NCBI GenBank assembly: GCA_001803645.1
Contig: MHDW01000189.1
Coordinates: 8,731 to 14,190 of the forward strand
Length of the DNA stretch: 5,460 nt
Origin: Nitrospirae bacterium GWC2_42_7
GTDB taxonomy: Bacteria; Nitrospirota; Thermodesulfovibrionia; Thermodesulfovibrionales; UBA6898
Direction: 5' to 3'
Shown here: positions 1 through 4,879 of the stretch, piece after piece
How the letters are laid out: every line of letters begins with the position of its first letter
How positions within the stretch are numbered: position 1 is the first letter of the stretch
Translations under genes and position numbers: made by a program
The notes under the pieces: model-generated
What the model was told of the DNA's origin: nothing
The model's input: the letters and a program-made list of their open reading frames with translations, nothing else
The model's database searches: none

Positions 1-170
1 TACGGAAAAGATTCGGGGTTGGAGAAGATAAACCCCACACACTTGAAGAAGTTGGACTCGAATTTGATGTAACGCGTGAAAGGATAAGACAGATAGAGGT
101 CAAGGCAATAAGGAAGTTGAGGCATCCGTCCAGAAGCAAGTGGCTCAGAATATTTATTGAGAAACCTTGA
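1..170 (+). CDS. rpoD: RNA polymerase primary sigma factor RpoD, C-terminal end (5' partial)
   Basis: Only the last 55 codons are present, read from base 3 to a TGA at 168-170. They encode sigma-70 region 4.2, the helix-turn-helix that contacts the -35 promoter element. The fragment begins [18 protein letters not shown] (fragment residues 1-18), followed by the recognition-helix segment [20 protein letters not shown] (residues 23-42). The protein ends IEKP, about 12 residues after the conserved RHPSRS. This spacing and sequence are typical of the housekeeping sigma factor rather than of RpoS, RpoH or ECF sigmas, although the missing regions 1 and 2 would be needed for certainty. No convincing terminator follows. 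The next gene is a tRNA 85 bases downstream, so read-through from rpoD into the tRNA and zinc-ribbon gene is possible. Confidence 0.94.
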   Translation, partial: RKRFGVGEDKPHTLEEVGLEFDVTRERIRQIEVKAIRKLRHPSRSKWLRIFIEKP

Positions 171-255
171 CTAAAAAAAAATACAGGTTTATAGTAAAAA
201 GTTGCGAGTAGGACGAAAAACCGCCTGTCCCGCATGTTGTTAATTGTTTTTTGCC

Positions 256-331
256 GGGCCCATAGCTCAGTTGGTAGAGCTACCGGCTCATAACCGGTTG
301 GTCCCAGGTTCGAGTCCTGGTGGGCCCACCA
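256..331 (+). tRNA. tRNA with CAT anticodon, probably tRNA-Ile2 (lysidine-modified), CCA encoded
   Basis: A complete 76-base cloverleaf is visible. The acceptor stem is GGGCCCA (256-262) with TGGGCCC (321-327), discriminator A328 and an encoded CCA at 329-331. The D stem is GCTC/GAGC (265-268/277-280). The anticodon stem is ACCGG/CCGGT around loop CTCATAA (287-293), with anticodon CAT at 289-291. The T arm is CCAGG-TTCGAGT-CCTGG (304-320). CAT would be read by default as methionine, but C4-G69, C5-G68, U12-A23, C29-G41, A38 and A73 are the known determinants for TilS lysidine synthase and isoleucyl-tRNA synthetase in E. coli. E. coli elongator tRNA-Met has U4-A69 and A5-U68 instead. The initiator type is excluded because the 1-72 pair is G-C and the anticodon stem lacks three G-C pairs. 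The product probably decodes AUA after C34 becomes lysidine. Confidence 0.95.
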
Positions 332-338
332 AATCTCT

Positions 339-343
339 GGAGG
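339..343 (+). promoter_or_regulatory. Ribosome binding site that selects the GTG start of the zinc-ribbon gene
   Basis: GGAGG lies 7 bases after the tRNA 3' end. Two adjacent in-frame starts exist: TTG at 345, only 1 base from this motif, and GTG at 348, 4 bases from it. Only the second leaves a marginally workable distance, so GTG is preferred. Cleavage of the tRNA 3' end from a common transcript would leave a leader of just 16 bases carrying this site. Confidence 0.6.
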
Positions 344-347
344 ATTG

Positions 348-1058
348 GTGAAGGATACTCTAAAATTTCTTATCGATTTACAGGAAAAAGATTCCGGCAT
401 ACTCAAAAAACGGGCTTTTATTGACAAAGTGCCCTTGAGGATCTTCGAGAAAGATGAGCCTCTGAAACGCGCAAATGTTGAACTCGAAAGCATTAAACAC
501 AAAAACGAAGCCCTCCTCAAAAAGAAACGCGACAAAGAAGCAAGCCTGAATGACATAAACGAAAAAATAAACAAGATGAAGTCCCGCGCAGCAGACCTGA
601 AAACAAATAAGGAGTATCAGGCCCATCTCAAAGAGATAGAGACCTTCGAGAAAGATATTTCAACAGCAGAAGAGAACATTTTAATGATCATGGAAGAACT
701 CGATAATTCCTTAAAACAACAGGAAGAGAAGGCGAAAAACGTAGCTTCAGAAACAGATAAAATAAATGCCTTTAAAAAAGAGCTTGAGCAGGAAGTCGAA
801 AAATACGAGAAAGAACTCTCCTTATTAAAAGATGAAAGAGAAAAATTATCTTCTGCAATAGACCCTGATACTTACAAGACATATATGACTCTTCTCAAAA
901 CAGGCAGCGGAGTTGCCGTAACTCAGGCAAAAAATGAGATATGCCTTGGATGCGACATGAACATACCACCCCAGCTTTTTGTGGAACTCAAAAAAAATCA
1001 AGAGATAATTCAATGCCAGCAGTGCCGCCGCATACTTTATTACTCCGACACCGAATAG
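348..1058 (+). CDS. Coiled-coil protein with C-terminal C4 zinc ribbon (COG1579 / zf-RING_7 family)
   Basis: The 236-residue length (from GTG) is normal for the family. Residues about 30-170 are rich in Lys, Glu and Leu with heptad character, predicting a long antiparallel coiled-coil hairpin. The C-terminus carries a zinc ribbon with CxxC at residues 199-202 (CLGC) and a second CxxC at 223-226 (CQQC), followed by the family-typical RRILYY. No signal peptide or membrane segment is seen, so it should be cytoplasmic. The best-studied relative is Helicobacter pylori HP0958 (FlgZ), which binds the sigma-54 factor RpoN and flagellin mRNA. A general role as a nucleic-acid or protein adaptor is inferred for this copy, and no specific function is established. 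The gene sits between a tRNA and rnpB downstream of rpoD, a placement I recall from other bacteria. A TTG at 345 would add one residue. Confidence 0.9.
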   Translation: MKDTLKFLIDLQEKDSGILKKRAFIDKVPLRIFEKDEPLKRANVELESIKHKNEALLKKKRDKEASLNDINEKINKMKSRAADLKTNKEYQAHLKEIETFEKDISTAEENILMIMEELDNSLKQQEEKAKNVASETDKINAFKKELEQEVEKYEKELSLLKDEREKLSSAIDPDTYKTYMTLLKTGSGVAVTQAKNEICLGCDMNIPPQLFVELKKNQEIIQCQQCRRILYYSDTE

Positions 1059-1105
1059 TTCCGGGCAACCTTTCAGTAACGAGTGGAGCCTTAGAAATTA
1101 AATGC

Positions 1106-1225
1106 AACCCACCCCTGCACCCCTCCAGGGAGGGGACTTGTGAAATATTAATCTTTTACAAAAAGAACACATAGTCGGATGTCTTTATTTTAATTCCCCT
1201 CTTGGGAGGGGTGAAGGGGTGGGTT
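1106..1225. repeat. 120-bp inverted-repeat (MITE- or REP-doublet-like) element
   Basis: The left arm 1106-1136 begins AACCCACCCCTGCACCCC. The right arm 1194-1225 ends with nearly its reverse complement, GGGGTGAAGGGGTGGGTT. A 57-base AT-rich centre separates them. Each arm also contains its own small hairpin: CCCCTCC with GGAGGGG on the left, and CCCCTC-TTGG-GAGGGG on the right. A 12-base sequence is found outside both ends as AATTAAATGCAA (1096-1107) and AATTGAATGCAA (1234-1245), an 11/12 direct match that looks like a target duplication. A third copy of the arm lies at 4684-4716. No protein is encoded. The element separates the zinc-ribbon gene from rnpB and could form a strong hairpin in the transcript, but it is not followed by a T run and so is not called a terminator. 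Confidence 0.8.
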
Positions 1226-1293
1226 TTCACTGTAATTGAATGCAATTGTCCTGGTCATCTTTTACTTGGCTTTTAATATTTCAAGCAATGTTA

Positions 1294-1299
1294 TATAAT
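1294..1299 (+). promoter_or_regulatory. Possible -10 box of the rnpB promoter
   Basis: A perfect TATAAT lies 15 bases upstream of the inferred rnpB 5' end, in a strongly AT-rich stretch (1271-1313). The expected start of transcription would be near 1306, slightly upstream of the mature end, which would require a short leader or trimming. The only -35 candidate, TTGGCT at 1266-1271, is 22 bases away, which is too far. The site is therefore a weak call, kept because rnpB needs its own strong promoter and nothing better is visible. Confidence 0.3.
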
Positions 1300-1313
1300 A
1301 ATAAAAAATTATT

Positions 1314-1768
1314 ATAGATGGCTGAAGCAGAACATGTGGCCGCCCTGCTTTTTTTAAAAAATGCGGGGAGGAAAGTCCGAGCTCCACAGGGCAAGACGCT
1401 CCGTAACACGGAGTCTCCCTTATTAAACAGGGGGAAGGAAAGTGCCGCAGAAAGGGAAACCACTTCTGACTTTGTCAGGAGAAAGGGTGAAAAGGTGTCC
1501 CAATTAAACGGGATTGCCGGTGCAAATCGGTAAGGGTAAGAGCCCACCAGTGTTCCGGGTGACCGGAACAGCTTGGTAAACCCCGTCTGGAGCAAGGCCA
1601 AATAGGTTCTGCCTTTAGAGGTGCCCCCTCAAATCCCCGCTTCGGCGTGGAGGCAGAACGGGTTAGGCCGCAAGAGCCTGATCAAAAGATCAGGCATTAG
1701 ATGAATGACCACAGTCTCACTTAGGTGAGAACACAGAACTCGGCTTATGGGCTGCTTCAGCCATCTAT
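1314..1768 (+). ncRNA. rnpB: RNase P RNA, bacterial type A (rnpB)
   Basis: This is the catalytic RNA of RNase P, which trims tRNA 5' leaders together with the RnpA protein. Conserved landmarks appear in the right order. They are GAGGAAAGTCC (1368-1378), AGAGCCCACCAG near 1540-1550, a P14 hairpin TGTTCCGG-GTGA-CCGGAACA (1551-1570), GCAAGGCCAAATAGG (1592-1606) and an L15 loop with GGT at 1620-1622, which pairs with tRNA CCA, closed by GGTTCTGCC/GGCAGAAC. They continue with P18 (1676-1695), TTAGATGAATGACCAC (1697-1712), a P19-like hairpin (1715-1730) and ACAGAA (1733-1738). The ends are set by P1: ATAGATGGCTGAAGCAG (1314-1330) is perfectly complementary to 1752-1768. The length of about 455 bases is on the long side for type A. 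P15-P17 and P18 support type A over type B. Confidence 0.97.
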
Positions 1769-1785
1769 ATGATTTATTAGTGTCT

Positions 1786-1804
1786 GTTTAGAATAAACTT
1801 TTTT
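1786..1804 (+). terminator. Weak candidate intrinsic terminator after rnpB
   Basis: GTTTA-GAA-TAAAC (1786-1798) is a five-base-pair AT-rich hairpin followed directly by six T residues (1799-1804). The stem is weak, and the T run also lies just before the ribosome binding site of the next gene. It may end rnpB transcription partially, leaving some read-through into the LysR gene 47 bases downstream. The same bases include TAGAAT (1789-1794), which could instead be a -10 box for the sulfur operon, but no matching -35 is seen. Confidence 0.3.
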
Positions 1805-1815
1805 GAAAGGACCAA

Positions 1816-2724
1816 ATGGAAGACCATAAATTAAGAGTTTTCTGCACCGTAGCTGAAACAAAGAGTTTTTCGAAAACATCAGAGATAGTCCATCTTACAC
1901 AGCCTGCTGTAAGCCTTCAGGTCCAGGCCCTTGAGGAAATTTATGAGACAAAGCTTTTTGACAGATCAAGCAGCACAGTCTCTTTAACCCCATCAGGTGA
2001 AATTCTGTATAAATATGCAAAGGAGATCCTCGCCCTTTATGCATCAGCAGAGAAGGTCATGGGGGAGATAACCAGTCTTGTGAAGGGCAGTATAAGCATC
2101 GGGGCAAGCTCAACAATAGGCAATTACCTTCTTCCTGCGGTAGTGACTGATTTCAGAAAAAACCATCCGAAGTTAAAGATACATCTTCTTGTTGGAAATA
2201 CCAAAAGGGTCATAGAGCTGCTGAACTCGGGCAATATAGATCTGGGACTTGTTGAAGGAGAAGTAACGAGACAGAAGATGGTCGTTGAAAAACTGATCCC
2301 TGACGAATTACTGCTGGTTGTTCCATCCAATCATCCATGGGCAAAAAAGAAAGAGGTTTCTATCAATGAGATCACAAAAGAACCTTTTATTCTGCGGGAA
2401 GCCGGTTCAGGCACAAGACAGATAATAGAGAAATTTTTCGCCAAACACGGGATCTCACCTAATGAAATGAAGATCTCCATGGTCCTCGGCAGCACAGAAG
2501 CAATAAAGTCAGCAGTTGAGAACGGGCTCGGCATCTCGATGCTCTCAAGATGGGCAGTAAGAAAAGAGAGCAAATACGGCACACTTAATCTCATAAGGAT
2601 AAAAGAAGAAAAAATGCTGCGGGAGTTTTCGCTTGTAGTGAATAAGAACACGGTTTCATCTCATTCGGTTGAGGAATTTTTGTTATATCTGAAGTCCTAT
2701 CATTTCGAAAAACTGCTGAGCTGA
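1816..2724 (+). CDS. LysR-type transcriptional regulator, CysL-like, first gene of the cys operon
   Basis: The 302-residue length is standard for LysR regulators. Residues 4-63 form the winged helix-turn-helix, with TQPAVS at 28-33, LFDR at 47-50 and TPSG at 58-61. A linker helix (about 63-88) leads to the periplasmic-binding-protein-like effector domain from about residue 90. That domain shows GASSTIGNYLLP (96-107), REAGSGTR (194-201) and GSTEAIKSAVENGLGI (225-240), a set I associate with the CysL-like subgroup that includes B. subtilis CysL, activator of sulfite reductase genes. The start ATG has AAAGGA (1806-1811) 4 bases upstream. The gene is co-directional with cysC, 22 bases apart, so it is probably in the same operon and may autoregulate. 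This differs from the common divergent LysR layout. The effector is not known; a sulfur metabolite such as O-acetylserine or APS is an inference from context. Confidence 0.93.
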   Translation: MEDHKLRVFCTVAETKSFSKTSEIVHLTQPAVSLQVQALEEIYETKLFDRSSSTVSLTPSGEILYKYAKEILALYASAEKVMGEITSLVKGSISIGASSTIGNYLLPAVVTDFRKNHPKLKIHLLVGNTKRVIELLNSGNIDLGLVEGEVTRQKMVVEKLIPDELLLVVPSNHPWAKKKEVSINEITKEPFILREAGSGTRQIIEKFFAKHGISPNEMKISMVLGSTEAIKSAVENGLGISMLSRWAVRKESKYGTLNLIRIKEEKMLREFSLVVNKNTVSSHSVEEFLLYLKSYHFEKLLS

Positions 2725-2746
2725 TCTTTGCTGCAACCGCTTTAAT

Positions 2747-3394
2747 ATGAAAAAAAATACAAATATCAAATGGCACAACGGAAAGATAACCAAAGAAGAC
2801 AGGTGGTGCATCAGTGGACACAGGTCTGCCCTGATATGGATAACCGGCCTGTCAGCATCAGGAAAATCCTCTATCGCAACCGAGCTTGAACACACTTTGT
2901 TCAATCACAATATCAAGACCTTTGTGCTTGACGGAGACAATATAAGGCACGGACTGAGCAAGGACCTCGGCTTCAGCCATGATGACAGAAGAGAAAACCT
3001 GCGCAGGGTTGGAGAAGTGGCAAAACTTCTTGTGGATGCAGGAACACTAACGATCGCAGCCTTTATTTCTCCATATGCGGACCAGAGACAGACTATAAGG
3101 GATTTATTTGACGGAGATAAAAATGAGTTCATTGAGGTATATCTGAAATGTGATATATCAGTCTGTGAATCAAGAGACCCGAAAGGTCTATACAAAAAGG
3201 CCCGCAAAGGCGAAATACCTTTTTTCACCGGCGTATCCGACCCTTATGAGCCGCCTGAAGATCCTGAGATAGTTATCGAGACAGCCAAGCTGAGCGTTGA
3301 GGAAAGCGTAGCTATGATCGTGAAATATCTCAATGAAAAAAGGCTGCTTCTATATAAAGCAGAACCGTCATGCAATCAAAAGATCAGGAAGTAA
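2747..3394 (+). CDS. cysC: Adenylyl-sulfate (APS) kinase
   Basis: It phosphorylates APS with ATP at the 3' position to give PAPS, the activated sulfate donor, in the cytoplasm. The 215 residues match a stand-alone bacterial CysC. The P-loop is GLSASGKS (34-41). APS-binding motifs follow: DGDNIRHGL (62-70), the LGFS-DDRREN-RR segment (74-87) and FISPY (106-110), whose Ser108 corresponds by position to the serine phosphorylated in E. coli CysC. DPKGLYKKAR (144-153) and FTGVSDPYEPP (160-170) complete the family signature. All key residues are present, so the enzyme should be active. The first ATG after an in-frame stop (2717-2719) is the only reasonable start, but it lacks a clear ribosome binding site, which suggests coupling to translation of the upstream regulator. 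No fused ATP-sulfurylase or CysN domain is present. Confidence 0.97.
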   Translation: MKKNTNIKWHNGKITKEDRWCISGHRSALIWITGLSASGKSSIATELEHTLFNHNIKTFVLDGDNIRHGLSKDLGFSHDDRRENLRRVGEVAKLLVDAGTLTIAAFISPYADQRQTIRDLFDGDKNEFIEVYLKCDISVCESRDPKGLYKKARKGEIPFFTGVSDPYEPPEDPEIVIETAKLSVEESVAMIVKYLNEKRLLLYKAEPSCNQKIRK

Positions 3395-4284
3395 CAACAG
3401 CCCTTGTTTTTGCTGCTATCTTTGCCTCAATAAAAGCCGGCGATGCGATACTTGAGGTCTACAATTCTGACTTTGCAGTTGAACTCAAGGATGACAGATC
3501 CCCTCTGACATTAGCAGACAAGCGCTCCCATGAGATCATCTCAGACCGCATGAACAGCATTAGCCCTGTTCTGATAAACAGACTTTTCCGGCCAAAAGAC
3601 CGCATGATACCAATACTGAGCGAAGAAGGCAAAAACATCCCTTTTGAGGAAAGAAAAAACTGGGAATATTTCTGGCTTGTTGACCCCCTTGACGGCACAA
3701 AAGAATTTGTGAAAAGGAACGGGGAATTTACAGTGAACATAGCCCTGATACATATTAACAGGCCTGTCCTTGGCGTTATTTATATTCCTGTAAAAGATAC
3801 ATTGTATTTCTGCGCTGAGGGGCTTGGCTCCTATAAACTCGACTTCAATAAGCAGCCGGACTTTAAACTGCCGGAACAATACAGTCCTGACAATTTTAAT
3901 AATATTATTTCAGCTTCAATAAAATTAAATACAGGAAAAGATGCCAGGGCTTCTTCAGGGAATATGCAGCATATTACAGTAATAGGTAGCCGTTCTCATA
4001 TGTCAAAGGAGACCGAGGATTATATTAATGATCTGAAGAAAAAATATCCTGAGATTAATTTCATATCAGCCGGAAGCTCCCTCAAATTCTGTCTTATAGC
4101 TGAAGGCACAGCAGATATATATCCAAGATTCGGGCCTACAATGGAATGGGACACAGCAGCAGGCCAGGCAATTGTTGAACAGGCTGGAGGAAAAGTGCTG
4201 AAGATCTCATCAGATGAACCTCTCAGATATAATAAAGAAAACCTCCTCAATCCGTTCTTTGTGGTCAAGGGCGCAGAGATATAA
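3370..4284 (+). CDS. cysQ: 3'(2'),5'-bisphosphate nucleotidase CysQ
   Basis: It hydrolyses 3'-phosphoadenosine 5'-phosphate (PAP) to AMP and may also act on PAPS, preventing build-up of the inhibitory by-product of PAPS-consuming reactions. It belongs to the inositol-monophosphatase/FIG fold, Mg-dependent and Li-sensitive. The first metal site is SEEG (84-87) with WLVDPLDGTKEF (102-113), and the second is EWDTAAGQAI (259-268). The 304 residues exceed the roughly 246 of E. coli CysQ. Extra length lies between residues 60 and 82 and in the insert-like stretch around 165-200, before the GSRSHMS segment. The ATG start lies inside cysC, with a 25-base overlap in another frame and no strong ribosome binding site, so translational coupling to cysC is likely. 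There is no later Met before residue 61, which supports this start. Other family members (SuhB, HisN) are less likely given the neighbour cysC. Confidence 0.95.
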   Translation: MQSKDQEVTTALVFAAIFASIKAGDAILEVYNSDFAVELKDDRSPLTLADKRSHEIISDRMNSISPVLINRLFRPKDRMIPILSEEGKNIPFEERKNWEYFWLVDPLDGTKEFVKRNGEFTVNIALIHINRPVLGVIYIPVKDTLYFCAEGLGSYKLDFNKQPDFKLPEQYSPDNFNNIISASIKLNTGKDARASSGNMQHITVIGSRSHMSKETEDYINDLKKKYPEINFISAGSSLKFCLIAEGTADIYPRFGPTMEWDTAAGQAIVEQAGGKVLKISSDEPLRYNKENLLNPFFVVKGAEI

Positions 4285-4385
4285 GACGTAAGTTCAGTGC
4301 TTTCCGAAATGCAGTTGAAACAATTTTCCTCTTTACATCTCCCTCATCATCTATTAGAATTAAAGCGGATCACAAAAACACAGTT

Positions 4386-4431
4386 GTCATTCTGGCGGCT
4401 CCGTCCGGCCTACTGTTGGCTTGTCCAGAAT
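4386..4431 (+). repeat. GTCATT-headed hairpin repeat, copy 1
   Basis: GTCATTCTGG opens the unit, and its ATTCTGG (4389-4395) is matched by CCAGAAT (4425-4431), giving a 7-bp terminal stem. The interior is GC-rich with GGCGG and CCGTCCGGCC. It has the look of a dispersed palindromic unit and encodes nothing. Confidence 0.55.
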
Positions 4432-4438
4432 CTTTCAG

Positions 4439-4467
4439 CTGTCATTCCCGCGCAGGCGGGAAACCAG
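4439..4467 (+). repeat. GTCATT-headed hairpin repeat, copy 2
   Basis: TTCCCGC (4445-4451), loop GCAG, then GCGGGAA (4456-4462) form a perfect 7-bp stem, flanked by CTG (4439-4441) and CAG (4465-4467). The motif GTCATTCCCGCGCAGGCGGG is a form I recognise as a common dispersed repeat in environmental bacterial genomes; this recollection was not checked by a search. Confidence 0.65.
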
Positions 4468-4494
4468 TTGTTATGTTTCAGCAGTTGGTTCTTT

Positions 4495-4517
4495 GTAGGG
4501 GCGAATGGCATTCGCCC
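4495..4517 (+). repeat. GTAG-headed palindrome (REP-like)
   Basis: GTAG at 4495-4498 precedes the perfect palindrome GGGCGAATG-G-CATTCGCCC (4499-4517). A tetranucleotide GTAG head followed by a hairpin is the known architecture of REP sequences mobilised by TnpA-REP (RAYT) transposases. A second small palindrome, GGATT-TT-AATCC (4518-4529), follows directly. No transposase is in the window. Confidence 0.6.
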
Positions 4518-4670
4518 GGATTTTAATCCGTAATGTTTTTAAGAAGAAGACAAATGAGGGTTTTCCATCAACTAAGCCCACGCATTAACCATGTGCGGAC
4601 ATCGGCGGTAGCCTGCCTTGAAACAGCTGTCAGCTATTAGCGTTCCGCAAAGTATTGATAACTTTTTGTT

Positions 4671-4716
4671 GTCATTCCTGAAATTCTCCTCTCGGGAGGG
4701 GTGAAGGGGGTGGATT
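4671..4716 (+). repeat. GTCATT head joined to a third copy of the G-rich arm
   Basis: GTCATTCCTG (4671-4680) runs into a segment at 4684-4716 that matches the right arm of the 1106-1225 element: a C/T-rich run, CGGGAGGGGTGAAGGGGG, then TGGATT. It has about four differences, including one extra G. It carries the same internal hairpin (CTCCTC-TCGG-GAGGGG, with one G-T pair). No opposing arm is seen nearby, so it is a solo copy. Confidence 0.7.
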
Positions 4717-4733
4717 GGTATTATGCTTCTCAA

Positions 4734-4861
4734 GTCATTCCCCGGCTTGGAGACTGTGTCACAATCCCAAATTTGTCATTGCGAGCAACCGCAGAGAGCG
4801 TGGCAATCTTATTATAATCAACACATTATGAGATTGCGACACAACCTCTTGATCTGGGAAT
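4734..4861. repeat. Imperfect palindromic element of about 125 bp with terminal inverted repeats
   Basis: Two nested arm pairs define it. The outer pair is ATTCCCCGGCTTGGAG (4737-4752) against CTCTTGATCTGGGAAT (4846-4861), 10/16 complementary. The inner pair is GAGACTGTGTCACAATCCC (4750-4768) against GAGATTGCGACACAACCTC (4830-4848), 15/19 complementary. Between them lies a separate GTCATTGCG repeat. It resembles a degenerate MITE or a repeat into which a second repeat inserted. It ends 18 bases from the integrase stop codon. Confidence 0.6.
4775..4809 (+). repeat. GTCATTGCGAG-type repeat nested in the 125-bp palindrome
   Basis: GTCATTGCGAGC (4775-4786) and GCGTGGCAATCT (4798-4809) form an imperfect stem with ATTGC/GCAAT ends around an AACCGCAGAGA loop. 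The consensus GTCATTGCGAG...GCAATCT is one I recognise as a widespread dispersed repeat in environmental genomes; this is recollection, not a search result. Confidence 0.6.
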
Positions 4862-4874
4862 CCAGAGTCTTTTT
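4853..4874 (+). terminator. Weak candidate terminator reading toward the integrase 3' end
   Basis: TCTGG-GAAT-CCAGA (4853-4866) is a five-base-pair hairpin followed by GTCTTTTT (4867-4874). On the + strand it could stop transcripts coming from the cysQ side before they run antisense into intI. The stem is short and the hairpin is also the end of a repeat element, so this may be incidental. Confidence 0.25.
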
Positions 4875-4879
4875 AGTCT

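Larger units (their letters stand above)
4285..4879. other. Gene-free region built largely of short palindromic repeats
   Basis: About 595 bases separate the end of cysQ from the end of the integrase gene. No reading frame here has a family resemblance, a plausible ribosome binding site or convincing coding character. GTCATT occurs five times in the same orientation (4386, 4441, 4671, 4734, 4775), each heading a palindromic segment. A GTAG-headed palindrome (4495-4517) and a third copy of the G-rich arm from 1106-1225 are also present. The sub-stretches 4285-4385 and about 4530-4670 hold nothing I can identify. The region looks like an accumulation site for small non-coding mobile repeats at the border of an integron. 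No attC-like or attI-like site is seen. Confidence 0.75.

Noticed and set aside
183..228. ACAGG (183-187) and CCTGT (224-228) as a terminator for rpoD
   Set aside because: There are only five pairs around a loop of more than 30 bases and no T run directly after the stem, so the evidence does not support a call.
345..347. TTG at 345 as start of the zinc-ribbon protein
   Set aside because: It leaves one base after GGAGG, too close for initiation. GTG at 348 is preferred, although its spacing is also short.
941..1174. Open frame overlapping the end of the zinc-ribbon gene
   Set aside because: It is a shadow frame that continues into the inverted-repeat element, with no start signal.
1318..1601. 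Open frames on both strands between 1281 and 1601
   Set aside because: They lie inside or across the rnpB gene, whose conserved RNA motifs account for the sequence.
4297..4533. Open frame of 78 codons on the + strand after cysQ
   Set aside because: It runs through two hairpin repeats, has no ribosome binding site, and its translation resembles no protein family. The repeats alone explain the open stretch.
4386..4780. Repeated GTCATT motifs as a CRISPR array
   Set aside because: Spacings are irregular (55, 230, 63 and 41 bases), the shared unit is only about 6-7 bases, and no cas gene is near.
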